Shown here: positions 20,872 through 31,226 of the stretch, piece after piece
Layout of the letters: each line of letters opens with the position of its first letter
How positions within the stretch are numbered: the first letter of the stretch is position 1
Origin: Stentor roeselii
Taxonomy: Eukaryota > Ciliophora > Heterotrichea > Heterotrichida > Stentoridae
Length of the DNA stretch: 64,000 bases
NCBI GenBank assembly: GCA_006503475.1
Contig: RSEH01000070.1
Coordinates: 62,001 to 126,000, forward strand
Direction: 5' to 3'
Notes under the pieces: generated by a model
Seen by the model: the letters and a program-made list of their open reading frames with translations, nothing else
The model's database searches: none
Told to the model about the DNA's origin: nothing
Translations under genes and position numbers: made by a program

Positions 20872-22059
20872 ATGATAGAGGAACGTTGGATAGGAAACTA
20901 TAAAATGATAAAAAAAATCACCAAAGGTAGTCAAGGTTCGATTTGGGAAGTTGGCATAATGAATCAACTTAAAACTAGCGAAGAATCTATATCAACAAAT
21001 GAAGAAAGTTCATCACTATCAGAAAATCCAGAAATTTTAGTTCTAAAGCGAATAAATCTTAAAACCGATGAATCTAAAAAACTATTTCATCGTGAAGAAA
21101 GATTCAGAAACATCCTTAACCATGATTACCTTGTTGAGATAAAAGATATAATCAAAACAGAAGAAATTTCATATATATTCTATAAGCCTTATCCCATCGA
21201 CCTCCTTCACTACCTAAAAAACTCCCCAAATAACAGGATTCCTGAGAGGGTAGTAAAAAAATGGATAAAGCAGATAATAGTCGCCATGATTTACCTGAAT
21301 GAAAACAACATAATGCATCGAGACTTAAAACCAGATAACATTCTCCTCACTTCAAACTCAGAAGATGCAGACATTAAAATTTGTGACTTCGGACTTCTCA
21401 GAAGGTACATCAAAAGTGCGCCAGGTAATCATCCAACGGATTCACGAGAAAGTTTTCTTGATGAGCAGAAACTTACACATGTAGGGACCTTGGAATATGC
21501 AGCTCCTGAAGTAAGAAAATTAAAAAAATACTCATTTAATTGTGATGTCTGGAGTCTTGGAGTGATCACTCATGTGCTAATATATGGGAAATATCCAGAT
21601 ACCAAGAAAAAGAATAATGTTCGCTTTCCTGAGATTAAAGATGATCCGAATTTTCAAGTTAGTGAAGCTGCCAAAGAATTTATTGTATTGTGTCTTAAGG
21701 ATGACCCAAATGCTCGTCCTCAGTTTTCTGACCTTCAGGGTCATCGTTTTTTGCAAGAAAATTTGATGGAAAAAGAACAGAAAGTTACAAATTCTGATAA
21801 AAATGAAATATCTGAGATTTCCATTATTGAAGATAAAAAAGTTGAAGAAAGTAAAAGTAAATCAAATCAATTAATATCAAAGATAAATATTATACGAATA
21901 CCAACTAGCCCTGAAGATGGAAATTGCACTAAACTTAGAAAAGTTGAAATTCATACAGATAATGTTGATGAGGATGATAATTTGCAGTCAACTATCACGA
22001 CAGCAGTAGATAAATCGGATGAAGACTTTAGTTATAGTGATGAAGAAAAAATGAGGTAA
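20872..22059 (+). CDS. Ser/Thr protein kinase
   Basis: 395 aa; the kinase domain fills about residues 8-300. The glycine loop is K-G-S-Q-G-S-I-W (first Gly replaced by Lys). The ATP lysine is K59 in VLKRINL, the catalytic loop HRDLKPDN is at 149-156, DFG at 172-174, and the activation segment ends in AAPE. A W-S-L-G-V and a final R-P..SDL block complete the fold, so it should be active. The tail (about 300-395) is acidic and Ser/Lys-rich, probably disordered. General layout is CaMK/NEK-like, but I do not assign a subfamily. It stands alone after the gene-poor region. Confidence 0.93.
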   Translation: MIEERWIGNYKMIKKITKGSQGSIWEVGIMNQLKTSEESISTNEESSSLSENPEILVLKRINLKTDESKKLFHREERFRNILNHDYLVEIKDIIKTEEISYIFYKPYPIDLLHYLKNSPNNRIPERVVKKWIKQIIVAMIYLNENNIMHRDLKPDNILLTSNSEDADIKICDFGLLRRYIKSAPGNHPTDSRESFLDEQKLTHVGTLEYAAPEVRKLKKYSFNCDVWSLGVITHVLIYGKYPDTKKKNNVRFPEIKDDPNFQVSEAAKEFIVLCLKDDPNARPQFSDLQGHRFLQENLMEKEQKVTNSDKNEISEISIIEDKKVEESKSKSNQLISKINIIRIPTSPEDGNCTKLRKVEIHTDNVDEDDNLQSTITTAVDKSDEDFSYSDEEKMR

Positions 22060-22216
22060 ATTTTATTAGTTTTAGAATAATAGAGTTTATTAGAAGATAT
22101 CAGTAAATTTATAAGATAACTCTGTTAATGCCAGATATAAAAAATACCTAAACAAAATTTTCCTACTCAAGTTCCTTATGAATATAAATTAAATATCAAC
22201 AACCTAACAAGAATAA

Positions 22217-24727
22217 TTATTTTAAACTATTATTCTCATTATCTATCTGCTCTCCAATCAAATCGAATCCTGCGAATTTCACCTTCGATTCAATCCCTTC
22301 ACTTTCTTTCAAAATAGGAGGTATTTTCTTGATATTCTTAGAAGATTTAGTAGATTTACTTCTTTTCCTCTCCTTTTTATCACTACTGTCATACTTTTTC
22401 TTATTCACAGTTCTAGTTCTATCCTTCTTTTTCTTCTTCTTTTCTCCATCCTTCTCATCTTCATGTCGATTAGACCCACTTCCAGTTTCATCTTTAACGC
22501 GAGGATTTACTTCAAAATTAAAGCGTTCAAAATCATTTGCCTCCCTATTTTTACTTTCTTCGACAGGTTGAAAAGGAGCCATTTTATATTCATCCTTATC
22601 TTCAAAAGCTTCAGAATCAAGCCCAGCACTGGGCCTTTTAATAAGTTGATGCCCAGAAGACTCAGGAACAATGCTCAACTCTCTTTTTTTTCCTCCTTTC
22701 TTGATTTTCCTTTTGCAGCACTCATCAAATAAATACAAAAACCCTCCTAACACCCTGATAATGATGACACCAATCCCTGCAAGACTAATCCCTCCAAGAA
22801 AGTAAAAACTTTCAGTGCTTCTTGATTTATTAAACTGGTTAATCACATAAGCAAAGCCAGAATTACACAAAGCCCAAAGAATAGTCCACCTTGTTCGAAA
22901 CTCTTCAAATTCCTCAAGTCTTTCTTTCTCTTCAGCAGTAAGTGCGTCAGGTCTGTTGCCCCAGGTGCAGTCATGAACATTGCAAATTGAGTAGATGAAG
23001 AAGATGTTGACATAAGTGGGAATCAAAAAGATGTAATGAATGACTCCTTTTAGTATTGTGACTACTTCACAGTTGATCAGTACAATAAAAGCTAATAAGC
23101 CAAAAGTTGAACCAATTGTCACTGCCACTTGTTTTTTGTCATCACTGTCGGAGTCGAGAATTGCATTTTTGCAGAACATCAGGACAAGGTACAAGATGTA
23201 GACTTGGTAACACCCTAGGATAAAAGCAAGCGCCTTGTAAAAGTCTTCTACTCTTCGAGGCTTGACACCAAGAGAAGTGATGAAAATGACGATGATCACA
23301 CTGACGTAGATCAATAAAAGAATATCATTTACCCATTCATTATCACCTTTTTGAGTGTCACTCTTCAAGGCAATAGCTAAGGCAAGACAAAAGGCTCCAA
23401 CGATGAACCAAGTATAAATAACACTTAAAATATAATAAAGCATCTGAAGAGTAAAACAACATTTTCTGATAATATTATGCTTCGACCTGAAAATACTTCG
23501 AATTTTCCAAACAGCATCAACTAAAGCAAACCAAGATCCATTGATCCACCTTCTCCTCTGTGCTAAAAGTTCAGAAATACTTTCAGGAACATCAGTTTCC
23601 GCAACACTTTTCTTAACATACCTCAAAATATACTTATGATCCTTTTTCGTAACAAGTGATAAACAAAGAACTCTATCTTCAGCAAGGTAAATATTCGACT
23701 GAAAAGCATCCATAAGTTCAGGATGACAAATCGATTTAAAATAATCTTCCCACATAGGCTCTCCTTGCAGAGCTTCCCATCGATAAGCACTAAAAGCTCC
23801 AGGCAGTACAGTGATATACCCGATCAAGCTTTCAAGAGCCTTATCAAGAATATGTGAAAATTTATACTCAACAAGCTGAGCAGGAACAACAACTCTCCAC
23901 ATATTATAATTCATCGGCTTGATCTCACCACAGCATCCAGCGAGTTGCTTATCACAAACCATTGCCTCATACAAGAAAAACAAAGCACCTTCTAAAGGTT
24001 TCGTGCCGACATCAAGAAGCATCACATATTTCGGCTGAATCTCTTCACAAAAGCCTCCAAAGAACCAAAGATGAGAATTCAGTTTTCTCCTGTTAAATTG
24101 CTTGACACACATGATGAGCTTTAAAGGAAACTTCGCATTTCCTAAGATGATCTCTTGACTGAAGACATGTGCAAACTCGTCGTATTCCTGTTGACCTGGA
24201 AATTCACAGAACATTAAATCAGTTGTGTTGAATCTTCGCTTTACCTGGTCCTCGTCGAAGAACTGGGAAAAAAAAGGTTTTTGTTTGTTGTAGGTCTGTA
24301 AAAATGGACGCATTCCGTCGACTATCACGATGCACGCGATTTTATCAGGACTTATTCCGGCTTTGTAGAAGTACTCAAGGTTCTCAGCGACGGCGTTTAA
24401 AGTGTTGGTGAAGTGCTCGGATGACTCGTTGTACATCGCCACGACTATCAAAAATTCACATTTTGGGTCCTCGTTCTCGTCTGATGAGGGAAAAAGGTCG
24501 GAGAGGATTGATTTTTCAAAGGACATCTCTGGAGGCACGGGCTTTAAACCGTTTGTTTTCTTTAAGGCTAGGATTGAAGTGTCTTTGAACATACGCGGGC
24601 ACATTTCTTTGTCGAGCTTTAAGGCCTGGTAAGACAGGATTGATTTTCCTGATGAGTCATCTGGGATCGAGGATTGAAGGTCTTTCGTGGTACGGAGTCT
24701 ATTGATTCTTCTTGACGGGATACTCAT
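22217..24727 (-). CDS. Chitin synthase
   Basis: 836 aa, complete. A family-2 glycosyltransferase polymerising UDP-GlcNAc at the plasma membrane. Catalytic landmarks in order: VVAMYNE (about 91), IVDGMRP, LLDVGTKP, LAEDRVLCLS (about 353) and QRRRWINGSW (about 394). These are the donor-binding, base and product-binding motifs of chitin synthases. At least seven membrane segments follow (about 425-690). The C-terminal tail of about 140 residues is highly charged, with Lys-rich runs. In heterotrichs a likely use is cyst wall or lorica material; that is inference. Convergent with the kinase gene. Confidence 0.95.
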   Translation of the reverse strand: MSIPSRRINRLRTTKDLQSSIPDDSSGKSILSYQALKLDKEMCPRMFKDTSILALKKTNGLKPVPPEMSFEKSILSDLFPSSDENEDPKCEFLIVVAMYNESSEHFTNTLNAVAENLEYFYKAGISPDKIACIVIVDGMRPFLQTYNKQKPFFSQFFDEDQVKRRFNTTDLMFCEFPGQQEYDEFAHVFSQEIILGNAKFPLKLIMCVKQFNRRKLNSHLWFFGGFCEEIQPKYVMLLDVGTKPLEGALFFLYEAMVCDKQLAGCCGEIKPMNYNMWRVVVPAQLVEYKFSHILDKALESLIGYITVLPGAFSAYRWEALQGEPMWEDYFKSICHPELMDAFQSNIYLAEDRVLCLSLVTKKDHKYILRYVKKSVAETDVPESISELLAQRRRWINGSWFALVDAVWKIRSIFRSKHNIIRKCCFTLQMLYYILSVIYTWFIVGAFCLALAIALKSDTQKGDNEWVNDILLLIYVSVIIVIFITSLGVKPRRVEDFYKALAFILGCYQVYILYLVLMFCKNAILDSDSDDKKQVAVTIGSTFGLLAFIVLINCEVVTILKGVIHYIFLIPTYVNIFFIYSICNVHDCTWGNRPDALTAEEKERLEEFEEFRTRWTILWALCNSGFAYVINQFNKSRSTESFYFLGGISLAGIGVIIIRVLGGFLYLFDECCKRKIKKGGKKRELSIVPESSGHQLIKRPSAGLDSEAFEDKDEYKMAPFQPVEESKNREANDFERFNFEVNPRVKDETGSGSNRHEDEKDGEKKKKKKDRTRTVNKKKYDSSDKKERKRSKSTKSSKNIKKIPPILKESEGIESKVKFAGFDLIGEQIDNENNSLK

Positions 24728-25938
24728 TTTAATAGGGAAATTTTGTAGGAAAATTTATGGGTTTTTTCAGGGGTAGGTGAAAATCTTGGGTTTTTGGGGA
24801 GGGTTGATGTGAATTGTACCCAGTTGTTAAGTTTTTCCAAGGGTTTGCTATTATTGGTGATTTTGAAGAATTTTCCTTAAATTTCACCAGATTTATCTTG
24901 AAATAAGCACTTCTAAAATATCATCTTATTCGGTAAGAAACATCTCTTTAGCTCTTCCTGAATTGTCTCTGCTCAAAGCATTCTCAGGTTTCACTTCAGA
25001 AAAATCAAGAAAAGTGCTAATGTCAATCGAAATGAGATCAGGGTTTGAAGCAAGGATTCGTTTTTGCACTTCTCAAATTCCAGCTTTTAAGGAACTAGAA
25101 AAAAAGTATTTAGGTATTGCCAAGGTTTAAATACAATAAATTGTTAGGTTATGTTTTGAAGTAAAAGGATTTGTGAAGAGTTTAGTTTTTGTCGATTAGA
25201 AAAGTGTAAGATGAAGGGAATAAATTCAAAGGATTTAAATAGAATAGAAAAATTACTAAAGTTTAAATTTTTGTCATTTATGATTGGATTTTGTTTAAAT
25301 TTTATATGGTATTTAAAAAATGAAAAGATGAAGAAAATCAAATTAGCTAGAATCCTTTAACAAGTTTTTTAATTAAAACCCTTCTAATTTATATATAAAT
25401 AGTTAAGCATGAATAGCTTTAATAATTGTTCTCTGTATTAACATCTTTTGAAAAAACTAAGGCTTGTAAGCTATAATCAAAATAAACTAAGATGAATATG
25501 CCAAATTTATGGATAGTAGTATTGAATGTGACAGGATAAGCAAAATATAATAAATTGTGTAATAATTTATAAGTACACTGAATTATTAGATTAATTCTTG
25601 TAGATCTATGATAAAGTTAAATATTTTTGAAATCCAGTATTATAAATTTAAATTTTATGTTATAAGCACTATGTAGAGATTAATTTTAAATACTATAATA
25701 ATGAATTCTTCATTCACAAGTTCTCTGAGTTTATTCGATGCTTCTTGGAATCGATTCTTACTTAGATATAAAAATGACTGAAATTTATATTTTAATAAAC
25801 TACTAGGAGAAAAATTGAAAACTTACACAACCGATTAATAATTAAATTGATTACGACCTAATATAGTACTCTAAAGATTATAAAAATATTTAGATAATTT
25901 CTGCAATTCTAGGAAACTTTCCTTTCATTTATATATAA
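24728..25938. other. Intergenic region, AT-rich
   Basis: Starts as a G/T-rich stretch upstream of the chitin synthase start, then becomes strongly AT-rich. It holds one 87-codon open stretch (listed separately). From about 25571 it is the left flank of the first 5-kb duplicated unit. No RNA gene seen. Confidence 0.5.
24867..25130 (+). other. Possible orphan exon or gene remnant (87 open codons)
   Basis: An open frame with gene-like composition, reading ...LPELSLLKAFSGFTSEKSR... and ...MRSGFEARIRFCTSQIPA..., ends in TAA at 25128-25130. Its only in-frame ATG is at 25020, which would leave 36 residues. No 15-nt intron connects it to an upstream ATG. It may be the end of a lost gene or a very small gene. 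Confidence 0.22.
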
Positions 25939-28900
25939 ATGAAGATTTTACTCTACTCGCTTCATGTTTATTGCCTGATACTCGAATATCGATTTGGGTT
26001 GGATTACAGTGACAAGTTTTACGATTATTCTGGCAATAGAAACTTTGGAATCAATGGAGATTCACTATATAATCAGAATGTGATAAAGACAGACAGAGGA
26101 ATTTACATAAAATATGATTATTCCAAGTTGTATTCGCAAAATAGTTTTACTTCACTTAACACTTATAGTGTTTCAATCTGGTTTATGGCTACAAACGATA
26201 ATCCTAGAATTTTTTGTTTTTTCAAGGAATTGAGTCATCGTTTAATTATAGGCAGAGATCCAGGAAAAAATTTTTTGTATTTTTACATAAAACAAATTTG
26301 GTATCCAAATGTTCAAATAAATATGACTGATAACACTTTCATGTTAAACAATTGGTATTCAATAATTCTTTCCTATTCAGATTCAACATACAGCTTATAT
26401 TTGAATAAACTTGGAATAAGCCCTTACACAACAACGAATTTTAATGTTAATTTATGTAAAGCATTCATTGGATCTCCAGACACAAAAAATACAAAAGCTG
26501 TAAAAGGCTTTGCATGGAATCTGATAATAAATGACATTTTAATAGATCCTCAACTACTATTATCAAGTACTGGTAAATGCCTATCTGAGTCATGTGGGTT
26601 ATATGAATTCTGCTTCAACGATCCACAATTAGGAAGCATTTGTTTCTTAAACAATACCAACCCAGACATAAACTCTTTCGGTGATTCTTGCTCTTCATGC
26701 ACCAGGACAACTAATTTTGACTGCCAAAATCCAAAAGCCATATGTTCTCACAATCCTCTCACTAACATCTGCACATCCTTCAACACCGAGTCAAACATCA
26801 CCGAAACCATAGACTGTAATTGCAGAAATAATTTCATTCTAACAAATCATCAATGTTGTAACAGAGACTGCAAAACCTGCGACAATAAAGGCTTTTGCTT
26901 GACTTGTAGAGACTCAAACATGATCCTTTTAAATGGAATTTGCAGCTGCTCAAAAGGATTCTATCAAGAACTTTCTCAAAATTCAATTCCTTTTTGCTCA
27001 TTATGTCAAGAAGGATGTGCAGATTGCATTAACCAGATTTCATGTAATCAGTGCATTGAAGGTTTTTTTTTAAATCAAACTGATAAAACCTGTCAATCTT
27101 GCCATTCATCTTGCTTGAGCTGTAATGAAACATCATGTCTTCAATGTCGGTCTTATTTTGCTGAACCAGAGTCAAACTATTGTAAATGCATGGAAAAGTT
27201 TTATAAAACTCTTGATGATCTCTGTGAACCTTGCCTTGATAGTTGCCTGGAATGTGAAGATTCTCAAAAATGCTTGAAATGTGTAGCTGATAACTCTCGA
27301 ATAGAAAATAATTCATGCGTTTGTGATGAAGGCTTTTGGAACTCATCAGCTTTGAATAATAAAGACTCTTGTCAACCTTGTAATAATACTTGCAAAACTT
27401 GTAATCAAGCTGATACATGTTTGGATTGTAAAGATGAAAGAGCTAGTCTTACTCCTGAATCGAAATGCAAAATATTTTGCACAGATGAGATTATAGAGGG
27501 TTGTTTTAGTTGTGGTTTTCTTTGTAAAAAATGCTTTGAGAATCAAACTTGTTATGAATGTGCTAAAAACTCAATAGTTGATGATGAAAATTGTACTTGT
27601 TTGGAAGGATTTTATGAAGTTAATGAAACATGTATTCAAAAATGGTTTTATTGGAATGTTTCTGTCAATAAAGTGAATAAAGTCTTGATCGAATTCACTG
27701 AAAATGTCAATATAACTTTACTAAAGCATAAATTGAAGTTAAGATTAGGATCAATTCAAGATACTTTTGATTTGATTGGTAAAAGCAAGAAGACTTTTTA
27801 CCTCATTTCGAAAAATGCTAAAAATCTTTCAAAGACAAAATTTTTCAAGCTTTCATTAAATAATGAAGAAATTCTCAGTGAAAATGGATCAAAGTTATTC
27901 AATTCATCATTCGAAGGATATTTCTATAAAATTAATATAACAAGTGGGTTAAATCCTACCTTAATAAAAACTGGGATTCAAGTGATGACATCCACAACTA
28001 TTGCAATCTCCATATCTTCGAATCCAACAGCATTTTTTGCTTTTCTTAATACAATTCAGTTTATTTGCTATATGCCTTTAAATTCAGTGGCCTATCCTCA
28101 AAGATTAAAGCACATAACAAATAGTTTTATCGATTACAATATTTTACCGAACTTTTTTGTCCTTCTCTTTACTCCTAACTCAACTTCTGTTCCTTATCCT
28201 GAAGCTTTGAATTTTGGAATTGAAACTTCAGTATTTTTGATCAATGTAGGCAAAAATTTCAATATTTTAATTGTTTTTATTTTCGCTATGGCTGTTTTAA
28301 AAATTTTAACTAAGATTTTTAAAGGAAAGCAAAATATTGAAATGCTTTGGGAAAAGAATAAATTTAACTTACTATTGGGATTTTTTATTAATATGTATCT
28401 CGAGCTTGGGTTTTATGGAGTTATTCAACTAAAATCAGTAAGAACTATTTAGAAAATCATTAATTTTGTTCCTGGTCTAATTAACTCGTGTTTAGCTGCA
28501 ATTACATGTGTGAGGATTATATAGTTACTTGTCTTTTTTTTACCTTTTATCCTTTTTTACACTCTTAGTAACTCAATTTCGGAAATAAATGAATATCAAT
28601 TTTTAAGACAGTATCAAATTTTAATCGGGGAACTCAAAAAAGATAATGGAAAAATGAACATTTATTTTTATCCATTAATGATTTTAAGAAAATTGTTCTT
28701 TATAATTTCTCAAGTTTTTCTGAATCACTTTCAAGGACTTCAAGTTATAATAAATGCAGCTTTTTCCTTATTATTTTTTATTTATTTGTGTAAGAAGAGA
28801 CCTTTCCAAGATAAAATATCGAACTTGAATTTTATTATTGGGGAAATTTGCATCTTGGTGGTGTTTTCCTTCACTTGTCCATTAGCTTTTAGCCAAAAGG

Positions 28901-29091
28901 ATTCAATTGTCAAGATAATCGAAAATGTTTGTATTTATTCGATATACAGTTGTGTCAGTGCCCAAGTCTTTTTATCTTTTATTTATTTTTTACTTCGGGT
29001 CAAGTTCTTGTTGAAAAAAATTGCTGAAAAAAGAGCTAAAGGAATAATCAAAAGAGCTCAGAAACTAGAAATTATTGGAATAGAGAAATAA
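25939..29091 (+). CDS. Cysteine-rich multi-pass surface receptor, tandem copy 1
   Basis: Spliced product 1040 aa from three exons. A signal-like hydrophobic N-terminus is followed by a LamG/concanavalin-like domain (about 25-210). Next comes a long furin-like cysteine-rich region (about 213-570; repeated C-x2-C-x-x-x-C, such as CKTCDNKGFCLTC) and a beta-rich spacer. About eight hydrophobic segments fill residues 690-1010. This layout is common in ciliate surface proteins. The frame stops at 28450 unless two 15-nt introns (28438-28452, 28510-28524) are removed; splicing adds 207 residues with the last membrane segments. The start context is tatatataaATG. Ligand unknown; a sensory or recognition role is inference. 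Copy 2 is at 31227-34379. Confidence 0.92.
28438..28452 (+). other. 15-nt intron
   Basis: GTAAGAACTATTTAG, phase 0, after TCA. It contains the TAG that would end the first exon's frame. Confidence 0.92.
28510..28524 (+). other. 15-nt intron
   Basis: GTGAGGATTATATAG, phase 0, bounding a 57-nt exon (28453-28509). Splicing joins the exon to the open frame that continues to 29091. Confidence 0.92.
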
Positions 29092-29173
29092 GGATTATTT
29101 AGATTAGCTTTAGTTAAGAATTTAGAATATAGGAGCTTTTCAATTTATAATTTGTAATTTTAATAAGAAAACC

Positions 29174-29204
29174 AATCTAGATGATATTTAATATCATCTA
29201 GATT
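29174..29204. repeat. 15-bp perfect inverted repeat with 1-nt spacer
   Basis: AATCTAGATGATATT, one T, then its exact reverse complement, 83 nt after the receptor stop codon. The matching site in unit 2 (around 34459-34489) keeps the right arm but the left arm is damaged. Could form a hairpin in the 3' region of the transcript. Confidence 0.85.
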
Positions 29205-29511
29205 TCAATACTCTTAAAGTACTTCATACATGATTTTATTGATTTGTTATTAAACAATCACTGAAAGTTTCTCTTTCCGAATATTAAGATGCCTTGGTAA
29301 AATTTTGATGATTTTAATAGTTATCCATATCCTGCAATAATTTTAAATATTAAACTAATATTTTCGAATTTCAGTTTTATTCTCCTAGCAATCGAAAGAA
29401 ATATTACTGATGAAAAATCTTGAAATAAGGAATCACAAATCAAGATAATTAGATATATTGCTAAAATAACCTCAAAATCTTTCTGCCCCAATCTGAGCAA
29501 ATACTCATAAA

Positions 29512-30003
29512 ATGTACCAAGAAGGAGAAGAATGCATAATCTTTCATTCACCATTGATCACAGACCTATTAATACCCACCTGCGGCCACACATTCTATTC
29601 GAATTTCATAAAGACACGCAAAGATTTTCAAATAAACTGCCCCATTTGCCGTCAGCCTCTAAAATCAATCATTAACAGTACCAATCCACTATTTCTACAC
29701 ATGAATTCAAGAGTAGCAAACGAAATCAAAAGAGAATGCCTATCAAAGCGTATCAATAATCTTCAAGATTCCTACCTCATGCCTAAGAAAGAGTGCATGT
29801 TTGAAAAGCTGAAAAATCAAGATCTCACACATTCCAAAACAAATCCAAAGGCACTTTGAATTCAAAACTCGCTCAAATGCAAATAAAAATCTCATTTCTT
29901 TTGAAGTTTTCAAACAAGAACAAAAAGACCTCGAAAAAATTCAGCGAGACAATCAAAGACTTGAGATTACAAAATTTCATTTGAAGAAAAATCGAAATTC
30001 TTA
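29512..30003 (+). pseudogene. Decayed RING-finger/coiled-coil gene in unit 1
   Basis: Reads from an ATG through a damaged RING. The first Cys pair has lost one member (CIIF), the central CGHTFYSNF lacks the second His and following Cys, but the last pair CPICR remains. The frame stops at 29859. A +1 frame shift recovers a coiled-coil-like end (FKQEQKDLEKIQRDNQRL) up to about 30003. Intact relatives with full C3H2C3 rings lie at 36100 and 37295. I read this as a relic carried along in the duplicated unit; a short functional product is less likely. Confidence 0.6.
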
Positions 30004-31226
30004 AAAATTCTAATTTTTTATGAAGTTAACTGGAAAGAAAAAAATGATTATATATATGCTCAGATTTTGGAGGCTGAATTTGAAATAATTTAGAGACATT
30101 AAATTTAGAGATAATTGAATTTAAAGAAAGGGTATTTGATAATCTTGCAAGGGTGAAAGGCGGATTTGAAAGTAATACTTAGCAGGATATTAAGGTCAAC
30201 AAGAGGACTTTCGCTTAGGCTGGATTTCTGTGAAAAAAGTTAAAAAAATCTAAAACTTTTAAATCCTATTAGCTTATTTTTTCTTTTAATTCACGACCAA
30301 TTACTCAAATTAATTATTTTTTCTGTTAGGTTTATTGAGGACACTTAATCTGAGATTTGAAATTGATTTGAAATGATTTGGATCTTGCAATAAAAATTCT
30401 GTAATGAAGGAATAGATATAATAATGATCGGATAAATGAAATAAACTTTCTTTCAGCAATTCTTCTGATTAGATATATATAATTAATATGATATATATTT
30501 ATTTCATGAGACCTAATCTTTAGAAATTGCTTGGCTGTTCAAGATACAATTTAGAATTTTTTTCTAAGTCTATAAATAAAAACCTTATACTTGGTGTATT
30601 GAGTATCTGGACTCGATATTTTAACTACTTTAGAAAATTAGTTCAAAAAGAAAAAAATTGAAAACTTATAATTAATGAAGAAGCAAAGTCTCTATATATA
30701 AATTATATTTGATTATTAAACACATCTTGATTAATTGGCATATAGTAAATTTTTTAAAATTTGAATAAGATTCTCAGAGTTAATTTCAAGCTTGAAAATT
30801 TATATTAGATTATTTAAAGATTTAATTTATTATCAAGAAGTTAAACTAACCTCACTTGTAAGTACACTGAATCATTAGATTTATTCTAGCAGATCTATGA
30901 ATAATTTTAATTTTTTTGTATTCCAGTATTATATATTATATGTTATAAGCACTATGTAGCGATTAATTTAAAATATTCTATGATTATGAATTTAGTTATT
31001 TCATTCATAAGTTCTCTGAGTTTATTCGATGCTTTGGGATCGATTCTTATTTGATATAAAAATGACTGAAATTCATATTTTAATAAACTACTAAGAGAAA
31101 AATTGAAGACTTATACAACTGATTAAGAATTAAATTGATTACGACTAAATATACCACTCTAAAGATTACAAAAATATTTAGATAATTCTGCAATTCATGT
31201 AAAACTTTCTTTTCATTTATATATAA
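30004..31226. other. Intergenic, AT-rich; end of unit 1, spacer and start of unit 2
   Basis: Up to about 30240 there are fragments resembling coding sequence with many stops, shared with unit 2. 30581-30859 is the spacer between the duplicated units. From 30860 the upstream region of the second receptor starts. No intact gene seen. Confidence 0.5.

Larger units (their letters stand above)
25571..30580. repeat. Tandem duplication unit 1 (about 5.0 kb)
   Basis: Similar to 30860-35845 over its whole length. It starts at aagtacactgaa... upstream of the receptor gene and ends near gcttggctgttcaa...ctaagtctataaat. The receptor reading frames are collinear with a constant offset of 5288 nt and no net indel. 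Flanks show small indels. It carries a receptor gene and a decayed RING gene. Confidence 0.93.

Noticed and set aside
27029-27546. Minus-strand frames inside both receptor genes
   Set aside because: Antisense to the cysteine-rich region, with no domain; conserved only because the sense strand is.
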